This document shows positions 17,119-25,739 of a stretch of 54,382 bases of DNA, piece after piece. The stretch is from Flavobacteriaceae bacterium (GTDB lineage: Bacteria; Bacteroidota; Bacteroidia; Flavobacteriales; Flavobacteriaceae), in contig CANFHF010000013.1 in the NCBI GenBank assembly GCA_947446635.1, positions 1 through 54,382 of the forward strand. The letters are read 5' to 3'. Made by a program: the position numbers and the translations under genes. Under the pieces are notes generated by a model. The model was not told the origin of the DNA and searched no databases. It saw nothing but the letters and a program-made list of their open reading frames with translations. The number at the start of each line of letters is the position of its first letter. Position 1 is the stretch's first letter.

Positions 17119-17415
17119 TTATCTCAAAACAACATCCTTGACAACATCACGGCTTAATTCTTCATTAATCATAGCAACAATTTTAGATTTTCCGTGACTT
17201 AATTCTTCCCTCAAAACAGCCGAACTAAGCTCAACATATAAAGTACTCCCCTTTAAAACTACATTCTTCGTATAATGATTCACCCCGTTTCCCATAAGAT
17301 TTTCCCAAGCCTCTTTAACATCGATTTGGTCCATTCCGGGCTGCAATTTATTGACTTGGATGATTTGCTTCAACACATCCCCCACCGTACTTTGATTATT
17401 TAGTCTTTTTGCCAT
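17119..17415 (-). CDS. DUF721 domain-containing protein
   Basis: A 98-residue protein of the DUF721 (DciA-related) family: N-terminal LNNQSTVGDVLKQIIQVNKLQ, a conserved W-E-N-L-M-G segment, then NHYTKNVVLKGSTLYVELSSAVLREELSH, the typical VxLxVxSSxLRxEL motif, and a closing V-V-x-D-V-V-L-R strand. In other phyla DciA-type proteins load replicative helicase, but short DUF721 proteins in Bacteroidota are not well characterised. The gene overlaps the lipoprotein gene upstream by 20 nt. Confidence 0.85.
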   Translation of the reverse strand: MAKRLNNQSTVGDVLKQIIQVNKLQPGMDQIDVKEAWENLMGNGVNHYTKNVVLKGSTLYVELSSAVLREELSHGKSKIVAMINEELSRDVVKDVVLR

Positions 17416-17839
17416 TGTCCAGAAAATTTATTACTTCTGTTTTCTTATAATGAAACTCTTTTTTATCGGAACTTATAAGCACTAATTCATCATTCGAAAT
17501 AGCTACCAACTCCTCGCTCCATTTTGCATAAACAGTTGCATAATCTATAAAAGCTTTATTTTCTTCAAATCGAACTTTAAGACTTTCCTTAGAGTCATTT
17601 ACCAAAAAAGTACCATCTAATTGCGGCATGACTTTCTTTCTAAAACCACTATTATTCTTATCAATTTGAAAATAATCGTAACTTTCGTTTATCGAGTATT
17701 CCTTGTCCTTTCCTTGGTCAAAAACAACTTTATCGATTTCCCAATACCCATTCATTTTGGATATATCATTAGGGTTTATCTTTGGATGACAAGAGATAAA
17801 AAGAAACGAAAAAAATAAAAACACAACTACATTCTTCAT
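17396..17839 (-). CDS. Lipocalin-like hypothetical lipoprotein
   Basis: A 147-residue lipoprotein: signal MKNVVVFLFFSFLFISC with lipobox Cys17, then a small beta-rich domain beginning MNGYWEIDKVVF, resembling the GxW opening of lipocalin-like domains. The C-terminus is charged. I do not recognise a precise family. It lies in the ftsY operon, 23 nt after a small membrane protein and overlapping DUF721. Confidence 0.65.
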   Translation of the reverse strand: MKNVVVFLFFSFLFISCHPKINPNDISKMNGYWEIDKVVFDQGKDKEYSINESYDYFQIDKNNSGFRKKVMPQLDGTFLVNDSKESLKVRFEENKAFIDYATVYAKWSEELVAISNDELVLISSDKKEFHYKKTEVINFLDNGKKTK

Positions 17840-17862
17840 AATAAAATAGATAATTCAATTCA

Positions 17863-18039
17863 CTACTTCTTTTTCATTCTTTTCATAAAGCCTAAAAAAA
17901 AGAAGCTTAAGCCTAAAATCAGCAATAAATCATACAAAAAATTACTTTGGTCTCTAAAAATATTAGCTGAAACAAAGCAAGCAACGCTAAGCATATATAA
18001 AAGAATGGGACTAGTATTTTTGATAGAAGAAAAATTCAT
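17863..18039 (-). CDS. Small two-helix membrane protein, 58 residues
   Basis: Reading from ATG at 18039 gives MNFSSIKNTSPILLYMLSV, a hydrophobic helix (about 11-28), a short loop with NIFRDQSN, a second helix (about 36-52) and a basic tail KRMKKK before TAG. It starts only 7 nt after the ftsY stop and ends 23 nt before the lipoprotein start, so it is likely translated in the same operon. No family recognised. Confidence 0.6.
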   Translation of the reverse strand: MNFSSIKNTSPILLYMLSVACFVSANIFRDQSNFLYDLLLILGLSFFFLGFMKRMKKK

Positions 18040-18046
18040 TGGAGTA

Positions 18047-19027
18047 TTATTTAAAAAAACTATCTACAAATTCGTATTTATTGAAAACTTGCAAATCCTC
18101 GATTCCTTCACCAATACCAATGTATTTTACAGGAATTTGGAATTGATCAGAAATCCCGATGACAACACCGCCTTTGGCAGTTCCGTCGAGTTTTGTAACC
18201 GCAAGTGAAGTCACTTCCGTGGCTGCGGTAAATTGTTTGGCTTGTTCGAAAGCATTTTGACCTGTCGAACCATCAATAACCAACATTACGTCATGAGGTG
18301 CATCAACAACCACTTTTTGCATTACGCGTTTTACTTTTGTCAACTCGTTCATCAAATTGACTTTGTTATGCAAACGCCCTGCTGTATCAATGATGACAAT
18401 ATCGGATTCTTGAGCAACGGCAGATTGTAAAGTATCAAAAGCTACTGAAGCAGGATCGCTTCCCATGTTTTGTCTTACAATAGGAACGCCAACTCTATCG
18501 GCCCAAATTTGTAATTGATCGATTGCCGCCGCACGAAACGTATCGGCTGCACCAAGCACTACTTTATAACCCGCTTTTTTGAATTGGTAAGCGAGTTTTC
18601 CGATGGTAGTAGTTTTGCCAACTCCATTGACACCAACAACCATCAAAACATATGGTTTTGTAGTTATCGGAATTACGAATTCAGTAGCTTCACCAGAATT
18701 AGTTTCAGAAAGTAACCCCGCAATTTCTTCTTGAAGGATTTGGTTGAGTTCCTCTGTTCCGATAAATTTGTCTTCAGCAACGCGCTTTTCAATTCTATCG
18801 ATTATTTTTAGGGTGGTATTCACTCCAACGTCTGAGGAAACAAGGATTTCTTCTAAGTTGTCTAAAACGGCATCGTCAACCTTTGATTTACCAGCAACCG
18901 CTTTGGTTAACTTAGAAAAGAAGGATGTTTTTGATTTTTCAAGACCTTTGTCTAAAGTTTGTTTCGCCTGTTCGCTTAGGCTTGGGTCTTTTTTTTCGGA
19001 TGAAAATATTTTTTTAAAAAAACTCAT
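18047..19027 (-). CDS. ftsY: Signal recognition particle receptor FtsY
   Basis: A 326-residue SRP GTPase. The NG domain shows G1 GVNGVGKTTTIGKLA, the insertion-box DTFRAAAIDQLQIW, G3 DTAGRLHNK, and TKLDGTAKGG (G4). There is no long acidic A-domain; the N-terminus is short and charged, as in other Bacteroidota. It docks ribosome-SRP complexes at the inner membrane. It heads a minus-strand operon with a small membrane protein, a lipoprotein and DUF721. Confidence 0.96.
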   Translation of the reverse strand: MSFFKKIFSSEKKDPSLSEQAKQTLDKGLEKSKTSFFSKLTKAVAGKSKVDDAVLDNLEEILVSSDVGVNTTLKIIDRIEKRVAEDKFIGTEELNQILQEEIAGLLSETNSGEATEFVIPITTKPYVLMVVGVNGVGKTTTIGKLAYQFKKAGYKVVLGAADTFRAAAIDQLQIWADRVGVPIVRQNMGSDPASVAFDTLQSAVAQESDIVIIDTAGRLHNKVNLMNELTKVKRVMQKVVVDAPHDVMLVIDGSTGQNAFEQAKQFTAATEVTSLAVTKLDGTAKGGVVIGISDQFQIPVKYIGIGEGIEDLQVFNKYEFVDSFFK

Positions 19028-19110
19028 TTATTGGTTATTTGAGTGTTGGTTTATCAGATTTCATAGTGATTCATAATCTGAAAATTTTAAGTGGTAAATA
19101 TAGAAAATAA

Positions 19111-19140
19111 AAAAGCTACTTCCGAATGAAAGTAGCTTTT
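19111..19140 (-). terminator. Terminator after the rpmB-rpmG-DUF4295 operon
   Basis: AAAAGCTACTT and AAGTAGCTTTT form an 11-bp stem with an 8-nt loop. On the minus strand it is followed by a T-rich tail, 20 nt beyond the DUF4295 stop and before ftsY. Confidence 0.8.
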
Positions 19141-19159
19141 CTATATAATGCTGTTTGGA

Positions 19160-19312
19160 TTATTTCTTTCTCAAGAATTCATCAACTGCTTCAGGAGCCA
19201 TAATAGATTCTACGAATGTATACGCACCAGTTTTAGGAGATTTCACCATTTTGATGGCTTTTGATAATCTCTTAGAAGATGTCTGTAAGGAAGCTACGGT
19301 TTTCTTTGCCAT
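19160..19312 (-). CDS. DUF4295 small ribosome-associated protein (candidate bL38)
   Basis: Fifty codons from ATG at 19312, beginning MAKKTVASLQTSSKRLSKAI and ending EAVDEFLRKK. It matches the DUF4295 family, Bacteroidota-specific and nearly always encoded just after rpmG. From memory, the Flavobacterium johnsoniae ribosome structure revealed an extra 50S protein, bL38, and I believe it is this family; that link is recalled, not checked. The highly basic composition and operon with bL28 and bL33 agree. Confidence 0.9.
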   Translation of the reverse strand: MAKKTVASLQTSSKRLSKAIKMVKSPKTGAYTFVESIMAPEAVDEFLRKK

Positions 19313-19381
19313 GATTCAAATGTTATTTGTATATTAAAAATCTTAAATGTGACCATTTGAGATTTTTAAAATCTCTAATTA

Positions 19382-19564
19382 TTATTTAATTTCTTTGTGA
19401 ACAGTTACGCGTTTCAAGATTGGATTGAATTTTTTAATCTCTAATCTGTCTGGGGTATTTTTTTTGTTCTTTGTTGTTATATATCTTGAAGTTCCTGCTA
19501 CACCTGTTGTTTTGTGTTCAGTACACTCTAAAATTACCTGGATTCTATTGCCTTTCTTTGCCAT
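19382..19564 (-). CDS. rpmG: 50S ribosomal protein bL33
   Basis: A 60-residue protein, [19 protein letters not shown], with the family's [23 protein letters not shown] core and a [10 protein letters not shown] tail. It lacks the four zinc-binding cysteines of the C+ form, so it is a zinc-free type. Located 27 nt after rpmB. Confidence 0.97.
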   Translation of the reverse strand: MAKKGNRIQVILECTEHKTTGVAGTSRYITTKNKKNTPDRLEIKKFNPILKRVTVHKEIK

Positions 19565-19591
19565 CTTGCTATTTTTTTTATTTTGGAAAGA

Positions 19592-19828
19592 TTATTTAAT
19601 AAATCCTAAAGACTGCGCTTTTTTCAAAACTGCAGCAATTCCATTTTTGTTAATTGTTTTTATCGTAGATGCCGCTACTCGAAGAGTAATCCATCTATCT
19701 TCTTCTGGAAGATAAAAACGCTTTTTAACTAAGTTAACAGAAAATTTTCTCTTAGTTTTATTCATAGCGTGAGAAACGTTATTTCCTACCATCGCTCTTT
19801 TACCTGTAAGGTCGCAAACTCTTGACAT
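19592..19828 (-). CDS. rpmB: 50S ribosomal protein bL28
   Basis: A 78-residue ribosomal protein starting [20 protein letters not shown] with the family's [10 protein letters not shown] and [22 protein letters not shown] blocks. It opens the conserved bL28-bL33-DUF4295 operon upstream of ftsY. Confidence 0.97.
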   Translation of the reverse strand: MSRVCDLTGKRAMVGNNVSHAMNKTKRKFSVNLVKKRFYLPEEDRWITLRVAASTIKTINKNGIAAVLKKAQSLGFIK

Positions 19829-19901
19829 TATCTTATCTTTTATCGTTATTCAAAATCAGGGTGCAAAGAAAAGAAAAATAAACGGATGAAGCAAAAAATT
19901 A

Positions 19902-21152
19902 TTACAGATTTTTCAAAATTTCTTTCCGCAACATTTCCATACTCTTAATAACCGTTCTATCTATCACTTTTTCACGGGGTTGGCCAAAATCAAATTCTTC
20001 AACAATCACTTCATTTGGCGTTGCCAATGCTATGAAAACCATACCAACCTCAGCATTTGAATCCCCTTTCGTCGGTCCAGCATTCCCAGTTGTAGCAATA
20101 GCATAGTCGGTTTTCATTATACTTTTAACGTTAATAGCCATTTGTTTTACAACTGCCGCACTTACTACCGTATGTTCTTTAATTAATTCTTCCGAAAGTC
20201 CCAAAATAGTTATTTTCGTTTCAGTTGCATACGATACTACGCTACCTTTAAAATACTTAGAAGCGCCTGGAACTGAAGTCAAAACTTGTGCAATTTTACC
20301 TCCTGTACAACTTTCGGCGGTTGAGATGGTTTTATTTTGTTGTTTCAAAAGATGTCCAACGACTGTCTCTATAGTTTCATCATCGTCAAATCCTACGATG
20401 ATATCTCCAATTATTTTGGATAGTGAAATCACATTTTTAGCTATGGATGTTTCCAAAAATTCCTTATCGGTTCCTTTGGCCGAAAGGCGCAATCGCACCC
20501 TTCCAGGACTTGGCAAATAAGCTAATTTTATAAAATCAGGTAAATTATTTTCCCAATTTTCGATGCGTTCAGCCACCAAACTTTCTCCCTGACCATAAGT
20601 AAGTATTGTTTTATGGATAATGTAGGGGCGGTTGTATTCCCGAACCACTTTAGGAATGATTTCGTTTTCGACCAAATATTTCATTTCATAAGGAACACCT
20701 GGTAGTGAAATAAATACCGTATTCTCTTTTTTCATCCACATTCCAGGCGCCGTGCCTACTTGATTGTGAAGCACAGTGCATTTTGAAGGAACCAAAGCTT
20801 GATCTTTGTTGATTTGGGTAATGGGTCGTTTGTAAAACCCTTCGATAAGTTGGGTTACGTGTTGAAGAACTTTTTCATCAACAACTAATTCATCTTCAAA
20901 ATAATCGCAAAAAGTTTTTTTGGTAACATCGTCTTTTGTCGGGCCCAATCCTCCCGTAATTAGTACTAAATCAACCTTATTTTGAAATTTCAAAAAAGTG
21001 TCTAAAATATGCTGTTTATTATCGCTTATGGAAATCATTTCGGGGATTTCAACACCTATTTTGTCCAGTGATTTGGCTATAAAAGCCGAATTAGTGTCAA
21101 CAACTTGTCCTATGAGGATTTCATCACCTATAGTGATTATGGCTGCTTTCAT
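19902..21152 (-). CDS. cinA: CinA / nicotinamide-nucleotide amidohydrolase
   Basis: A 416-residue two-domain protein. The N-terminal MoaB-like domain has [19 protein letters not shown] and [17 protein letters not shown]; the C-terminal PncC domain has [20 protein letters not shown], with its active Ser, and [17 protein letters not shown]. CinA proteins deamidate NMN in pyridine nucleotide salvage, and the N-terminal domain can hydrolyse ADP-ribose. It ends the operon exonuclease-FAH-Hpt-cinA, with 69 nt after the Hpt gene. Confidence 0.93.
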   Translation of the reverse strand: MKAAIITIGDEILIGQVVDTNSAFIAKSLDKIGVEIPEMISISDNKQHILDTFLKFQNKVDLVLITGGLGPTKDDVTKKTFCDYFEDELVVDEKVLQHVTQLIEGFYKRPITQINKDQALVPSKCTVLHNQVGTAPGMWMKKENTVFISLPGVPYEMKYLVENEIIPKVVREYNRPYIIHKTILTYGQGESLVAERIENWENNLPDFIKLAYLPSPGRVRLRLSAKGTDKEFLETSIAKNVISLSKIIGDIIVGFDDDETIETVVGHLLKQQNKTISTAESCTGGKIAQVLTSVPGASKYFKGSVVSYATETKITILGLSEELIKEHTVVSAAVVKQMAINVKSIMKTDYAIATTGNAGPTKGDSNAEVGMVFIALATPNEVIVEEFDFGQPREKVIDRTVIKSMEMLRKEILKNL

Positions 21153-21221
21153 TTTTGATTTAAGATTTAAGATTTTATCTAAAAGAAATTCTGTAAAAAA
21201 TTAAGATTTTAATAGTTTACG

Positions 21222-21566
21222 CTACAAATAAAAGTCTTTTTTTAACTCTTTAACAGCTTCATTTACTTGATTTTTGACACTCTTAAACGTTTCTTTTATT
21301 TCTTTTTTTTCTCCTTTAGCCTGAGCCCAAGATTCAATTTCAAGAATTTCCTCGAAAGCTATATTTAGCCCTAGTAAGTCCAGACTTGGCTTTACTTTGT
21401 GCGCATAAGCATACGCATGTTTATGATCTTTGTTTTTAATTCCTTCTTTGATCTCTAGTAAATCTTCGGGGATTTCCGAAACAAATAAAGACAAAATTTG
21501 GTTTACAAATTCCGGATCATTATCAGAAATTGCAAACACCTTTGCTAAATTGTAATGTAATGCCAT
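21222..21566 (-). CDS. Hpt (histidine phosphotransfer) domain protein
   Basis: A 114-residue stand-alone Hpt-like four-helix protein. The phospho-acceptor is likely His56 in YAHKVKPSLDLLG, the family H-K-x-K-x-S block; a following helix ILEIESWAQAKG is also typical. Its start overlaps the FAH gene stop by one base (TAATG), so the two are translationally coupled. Its partner kinase and response regulator are not in the window. Confidence 0.82.
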   Translation of the reverse strand: MALHYNLAKVFAISDNDPEFVNQILSLFVSEIPEDLLEIKEGIKNKDHKHAYAYAHKVKPSLDLLGLNIAFEEILEIESWAQAKGEKKEIKETFKSVKNQVNEAVKELKKDFYL

Positions 21567-22177
21567 TATTTTATTTTTACACTAAATAGTTTATTTCCTT
21601 CTAAAAACCCTTCCAAAACATCTTCCGGCTTCACAACCGCAACACCTTCTGGAGTTCCAGTAAAAATAATATCACCTATTTTTAAAGTAAAATATTGTGA
21701 AACAAAAGAAATGAGTTCGTCAATTTTCCACAACATGAGACTGGCATTGCCTTTTTGGACTGTTCTATTATTATTAGTCAATTCAAATGTAATATTTTCC
21801 AGGGAATTAAATTGTTTTTTGAATAAAAATTCACCAATTACAGCCGAGCCGTCAAAGGATTTTGCTTTTTCCCAAGGTAACCCTTTCAATTTTAATTGGT
21901 CTTGTATGTCTCGCGCGGTAAAATCTATTCCCACACTAATTTCATCATAATATTTATGGGCAAACTTGGTATCAATATGTTTTCCAACTTTACTTATTTT
22001 TACAATTAACTCTATTTCGTGATGAATATCCTTCGAGAATTCAGGAATTACAAAAGGGTGTTGCTTTAGTAAAACTGCCGAATCGGGTTTCATAAAAATA
22101 ACCGGTTCTACTGGTCTTTCGTTTTGCAATTCCTCAATATGATTGACGTAATTTCTTCCAATGCAGATGATTTTCAT
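21566..22177 (-). CDS. Fumarylacetoacetate hydrolase family protein (acylpyruvase/FAHD1-like)
   Basis: A 203-residue single-domain FAH protein. IICIGRNYVNHIEEL opens the fold; HHEIELIVKI contributes the metal-binding E-x-E set, GIDFTARDIQDQLKLKG and KSFDGSAVIGEF are further active-site loops, and IIFTGTPEGVAVV lies near the C-terminus. Short FAH proteins hydrolyse acylpyruvates or decarboxylate oxaloacetate. Substrate not determined. In an operon with exonuclease (16-nt gap) and Hpt protein. Confidence 0.88.
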   Translation of the reverse strand: MKIICIGRNYVNHIEELQNERPVEPVIFMKPDSAVLLKQHPFVIPEFSKDIHHEIELIVKISKVGKHIDTKFAHKYYDEISVGIDFTARDIQDQLKLKGLPWEKAKSFDGSAVIGEFLFKKQFNSLENITFELTNNNRTVQKGNASLMLWKIDELISFVSQYFTLKIGDIIFTGTPEGVAVVKPEDVLEGFLEGNKLFSVKIK

Positions 22178-22193
22178 TTGGTTTAGATTTTAC

Positions 22194-22964
22194 CTATTTT
22201 GTATTCAGTTTTCTAAGTTTAATCGCTGTCAACACTTTCTTTGTGTATAAAGGAAAATCAGCATTTTGAATCCAACTATAATAGCCTGGCTCTGTGTCTA
22301 ATACTTTATTGACTTTAACTCCTTTATGCTTTCCAAAAGCAAAAATTTCATCCTCATCTTCATCAAACGCAATCATCCCTGCAAAATCAGCAATTTTTTT
22401 TCTAGTTGTAAATTCTGAAAGCAATTTCATGTCATTTTCCAATTCAGGGTAACGATCTAATTGTGCTTTCATAATCTCGTAAGTCGCCATCGTGTCGGCT
22501 TCGGCAGAATGGGCGTTTTGGAGGCTTTGCCCACAATAAAATTTTAATGCTGCACTTAATGTTCTTTCTTCCATTTTGTGAAAAATAGTTTGTACATCAA
22601 CTGAAACACGGTTTTTCATATCAAAATCAACCCCTGCACGAAGCAATTCTTCGGCCAATAATGGAATGTCAAAACGGTCTGAATTATATCCAGCCAAATC
22701 CGAATCCTTAATCATAGTATACACCTGAGAAGCTAGTTGATTAAAAGTAGGCTCATTGGCTACTTTTTCATCACTAATCCCATGAATAGCTGTGGATTGA
22801 GCCGGAATTGGAATAGTTGGATTGACTAACCATGTTTTGCTTTCTTTATTACCATTAGGAAAGACTTTAAAAATTGCTATTTCAACAATTCGATCTTTGG
22901 CTACGTCAATTCCGGTGGTTTCCAGGTCAAAAAAACAAATTGGCTTGTTAAGTTTAAGTTCCAT
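22194..22964 (-). CDS. DnaQ-type 3'-5' exonuclease
   Basis: A 256-residue DEDD exonuclease. Exo I is CFFDLETTGIDVAKDRIVEIA (here about residues 11-31, D/E acids at FDLE), Exo II is AGYNSDRFDIPLL, and Exo III includes NAHSAEADTMATYE with the HxAxxD of the DEDDh type. A C-terminal segment (FGKHKGVKVNKV, EPGYYSWIQNADF) resembles the DUF3820-like quorum of PolC/DnaQ-like proteins. First gene of a four-gene operon; the -7 box at 22983-22990 lies upstream. Confidence 0.9.
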   Translation of the reverse strand: MELKLNKPICFFDLETTGIDVAKDRIVEIAIFKVFPNGNKESKTWLVNPTIPIPAQSTAIHGISDEKVANEPTFNQLASQVYTMIKDSDLAGYNSDRFDIPLLAEELLRAGVDFDMKNRVSVDVQTIFHKMEERTLSAALKFYCGQSLQNAHSAEADTMATYEIMKAQLDRYPELENDMKLLSEFTTRKKIADFAGMIAFDEDEDEIFAFGKHKGVKVNKVLDTEPGYYSWIQNADFPLYTKKVLTAIKLRKLNTK

Positions 22965-22982
22965 TTATAAATTTTAATTCGA

Positions 22983-22990
22983 CAAATATA
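22983..22990 (-). promoter_or_regulatory. -7 promoter box for the exonuclease operon
   Basis: On the minus strand TATATTTG fits TAnnTTTG exactly, ending 18 nt before the ATG at 22964. No TTG lies at the usual 17-23 nt spacing. Confidence 0.5.
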
Positions 22991-23044
22991 TAATTTTGAA
23001 GTTACCGATTATCGGATAACAAAAAAGTTTTGAACAAAAATCAA

Positions 23045-23077
23045 AAAACCCAACTAGTATAAAATTAGTTGGGTTTT
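23045..23077 (-). terminator. Terminator after the E2 gene
   Basis: AAAACCCAACTA and TAGTTGGGTTTT form a perfect 12-bp stem with a 9-nt loop. It lies 25 nt after the E2 stop on the minus strand, ahead of the exonuclease promoter. Confidence 0.85.
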
Positions 23078-23101
23078 CAATTTAAAATAGATCCGTATAA
23101 A

Positions 23102-24376
23102 TCAAAAATCGCTATCCACATCAAATGCTTCAAGATAATCCGCTACTCTTTTTACGAAACTTCCGCCAAGAGCCCCGTCAATAATACGATGGTCATAACT
23201 GTGGGAAAGAAACATTTTTTGGCGGATGCCTATGAAATCCCCCTCAGGAGTTTCGATTACGGCTGGAACTTTACGAATGACTCCAATCGCTAAAATTCCA
23301 ACTTGTGGTTGGTTGATAATAGGCGTTCCGAAAACACTTCCAAAAGTACCCACATTAGTAACCGTATACGTTCCACCTTGGGTATCATCTGGTTTTAACT
23401 TACCTGTTTTCGCCCTGTTTCCAAGGTCATTCACCGCTTTGGCCATTCCTACCAGATTCAATTGATCCGCATTTTTTATAACTGGGACAATGAGATTTCC
23501 GTTTGGCAACGAGGCTGCCATTCCTAAATTGATATTTTTCTTTTTGATGATATAATCCCCGTCAATAGAAATATTCATCATAGGATAATCTTTTAATGCT
23601 TTGGCAACAGCCTCCATAAAAATGGGAGTATACGTAAGCTTTTCGCCTTCTCTTTTTTCAAAAGCGGATTTTACTTTTTCCCTCCATTTTACGATATTAG
23701 TCACATCAACCTCTATAAAAGAATGCACGTGCGCAGCCGTTTGAATCGAAGCTACCATATAGCCAGAAATCAACTTGCGCATTCGGTCCATTTCGATGAT
23801 TTCATCACCGCCATTTACAGAAATAGGTGTTTGTGATATATTTATTTCTTGGTTCTTAGATTTTGGCTTGATTTGCTTTTGGGCAACAAAATCTAATATA
23901 TCATCTTTGGTAACCCTTCCGTTTTTACCTGTTCCATTTATAGATTCTAATTCGGAAAGGGAAATACCTTCCTCTTTGGCAATATTTTTTACCAACGGAG
24001 AGAAAAATTTATCCGAATCAGATATGTTTTTTGAAGAACTCAAGGATTCCTTGGCAACTTCTATATTTTTTTCGATTGTTGCGACTTCAACCGGAACTTC
24101 AACTGCTTGTAGTATATTTTCGGCGACATCTTCGCCTTCCGTTTCAATAATCGCAAAAGCTTGTCCTACTTGAACCAAATCGCCTTTAGCAAACAATTGC
24201 TCAACTAAAATACCTGAAACTTCGCTTGGTACTTCACTATCCACTTTATCGGTAGCAATTTCCACTACAGTTTCATCGGCTTCAATTTTGTCGCCAATTT
24301 GTTTCAGCCAATTTGTAATGGTTGCTTCAGCAACACTCTCTCCCATTTTAGGAAGCTTCAATTCAAATCTTGCCAT
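23102..24376 (-). CDS. Dihydrolipoamide acyltransferase E2 of a 2-oxoacid dehydrogenase complex
   Basis: A 424-residue E2 enzyme. The lipoyl domain (about 1-75) carries the lipoyl Lys44 in ATDKVDSEVP. A peripheral-subunit-binding domain follows (SPLVKNIAKEEGISLSEL...GRVTKDDIL, about 137-173), then the catalytic domain with the HxxxDG site DHRIIDG near the end. The sequence resembles branched-chain or broad 2-oxoacid E2s more than PDH E2, but this is not certain. The start chosen is ATG 24376; an upstream TTG at 24409 is almost at the predicted transcription start, so is less likely. Confidence 0.88.
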   Translation of the reverse strand: MARFELKLPKMGESVAEATITNWLKQIGDKIEADETVVEIATDKVDSEVPSEVSGILVEQLFAKGDLVQVGQAFAIIETEGEDVAENILQAVEVPVEVATIEKNIEVAKESLSSSKNISDSDKFFSPLVKNIAKEEGISLSELESINGTGKNGRVTKDDILDFVAQKQIKPKSKNQEINISQTPISVNGGDEIIEMDRMRKLISGYMVASIQTAAHVHSFIEVDVTNIVKWREKVKSAFEKREGEKLTYTPIFMEAVAKALKDYPMMNISIDGDYIIKKKNINLGMAASLPNGNLIVPVIKNADQLNLVGMAKAVNDLGNRAKTGKLKPDDTQGGTYTVTNVGTFGSVFGTPIINQPQVGILAIGVIRKVPAVIETPEGDFIGIRQKMFLSHSYDHRIIDGALGGSFVKRVADYLEAFDVDSDF

Positions 24377-24413
24377 ATTTTTACCTATGAAGTTGGTTTT
24401 GTTTTTCAACTTG

Positions 24414-24421
24414 CAAAAATA
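24414..24421 (-). promoter_or_regulatory. -7 promoter box for the E2 gene
   Basis: On the minus strand TATTTTTG fits TAnnTTTG exactly, ending 37 nt upstream of the ATG at 24376. It argues against translation from the in-frame TTG at 24409. Confidence 0.55.
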
Positions 24422-24484
24422 GTGATTATTTTTAGTTTTAACTTCGAATTGGACAAATATCCCTGAATTCTAAAATTGCAATTT

Positions 24485-25624
24485 CTAAAAATTGATTACT
24501 TCTCCTCGATCGAAACTACTATCGCTCCCAATCAAAAAACGAGAGACTTTAGGAAGAATTTTAAAAGTAAATCCCTTATTCTTATTAATTTCAAAAGCGG
24601 TGATTATAGCCTTAAAACTAGTATGATTTTGATCAAAAATAATCTCCGAATTTTTATTTTCCAAAACTAGCTGCGATGTCTTTTGGAGTTGTATTGGATT
24701 TCTTAATTTATTTTGCAATTCTTCTCTTAAAAGTTCGTCTTCGGAAACTAAAATATAATTTTCCGGATTTATTTTCTGTTTTGGAGTCCCTTGAAACATT
24801 TTAACGAAAGAAAAAAACAGGATTCCAATTTTCATGAAAACGGAGAAGAAAAAGGAAACTTTAAAATGCTTTTTATAGAAAAAATTCATTGCTTCCTGAA
24901 AGCGTTTCATGTAAGTTCCATCCTTAACTGTACTTTCCCCTTTATAATGTATGACCGAGGTTTCGTGAAAATAATAGTTCGATTTTCCTTTTTTAAGAGC
25001 CATATAGGACAAATCAATATCATCCGAATACATAAAACAATTCTCGTCAAAACCACCGATTTCATTATACAAATCCCGTTTCATAACCATAAAAGCGCCC
25101 ACTAAAATATCGACTTTTCCAGTTTCATTTTCTGATACATGTTGGGCATAATATTTCCCAAAGACTCTTGATTTCGTAAAAATTTTATACAAGCCCGTGA
25201 TTTTGGTAAAAGCCACCCAAGGTGTTGGAATACCCCGTTTGCTTTCCGGCAGAAAATTACCCGTTCCGTCGATGAGTTTCACGCCCAGAATTCCTAAATC
25301 GGATAACTTTTTAGCGAAAGCCAACACTTTCGTAAAAGCATCTTCAGCAACAACTGTATCGGGATTAAGAATACAAATATATTCGCCCTTGGCATGGGCA
25401 ACTCCAATATTATTCCCTTTTGGAAAACCAAAATTCCCCTTGTTTTCGATTAATTTGACGTTAGGAAAACGTTGTTTCATCATGGCGCAACTATCATCTT
25501 GAGAATTGTTATCGACCACAATGATTTCTCCATCAATTTGCTCTAAGGCGTATTGAACGCTTAAAACACATTGTTCCAAAAAATAGCGAACGTTATAATT
25601 GAGGATGATGATGGATAGTTGCAT
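24485..25624 (-). CDS. Family 2 glycosyltransferase
   Basis: A 379-residue GT-A enzyme: MQLSIIILNYNVRYFLEQCV opening, VVDNNSQDDS (nucleotide site), ILNPDTVVAEDAF (about 94-106, DxD-like), and GGFDENCFMYSDDIDLSYMA (about 189-208). A hydrophobic patch near 265-282 may be a membrane association segment. It is of the wbbL/rhamnosyltransferase-like type common in polysaccharide synthesis. Sugar and acceptor unknown. The promoter box is only four bases before the ATG, so the mRNA may be leaderless. Confidence 0.88.
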   Translation of the reverse strand: MQLSIIILNYNVRYFLEQCVLSVQYALEQIDGEIIVVDNNSQDDSCAMMKQRFPNVKLIENKGNFGFPKGNNIGVAHAKGEYICILNPDTVVAEDAFTKVLAFAKKLSDLGILGVKLIDGTGNFLPESKRGIPTPWVAFTKITGLYKIFTKSRVFGKYYAQHVSENETGKVDILVGAFMVMKRDLYNEIGGFDENCFMYSDDIDLSYMALKKGKSNYYFHETSVIHYKGESTVKDGTYMKRFQEAMNFFYKKHFKVSFFFSVFMKIGILFFSFVKMFQGTPKQKINPENYILVSEDELLREELQNKLRNPIQLQKTSQLVLENKNSEIIFDQNHTSFKAIITAFEINKNKGFTFKILPKVSRFLIGSDSSFDRGEVINF

Positions 25625-25628
25625 TTTT

Positions 25629-25660
25629 CAAAGATATATTTTAAGTCCCAAAAATGCAAA
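25629..25660 (-). promoter_or_regulatory. Promoter of the glycosyltransferase gene, likely leaderless
   Basis: On the minus strand TATCTTTG (25636-25629) fits TAnnTTTG, with TTTG at 25660-25657 twenty bases upstream. The -7 box ends four bases before the ATG at 25624, so transcription should begin at or next to the start codon. Confidence 0.6.
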
Positions 25661-25693
25661 GGTTGTGAGTTGTAAAGCAGAAAAATTAAAAGA

Positions 25694-25724
25694 TTGCTTC
25701 TTGCCTCGCAAAGACTTACTTTTG
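25694..25724 (+). promoter_or_regulatory. Promoter of the ABC-F ATPase gene
   Basis: TACTTTTG at 25717-25724 fits TAnnTTTG; a TTG at 25694-25696 lies 20 nt upstream. This falls inside the upstream extension of the open frame, so it favours the GTG at 25740 as start. Confidence 0.65.
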
Positions 25725-25739
25725 CAAAAAATTACACTT

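Noticed and set aside
25599..25739. N-terminal extension of the ABC-F protein
   Set aside because: It overlaps the divergent glycosyltransferase start and the promoter at 25694-25724; the extension has no family resemblance.
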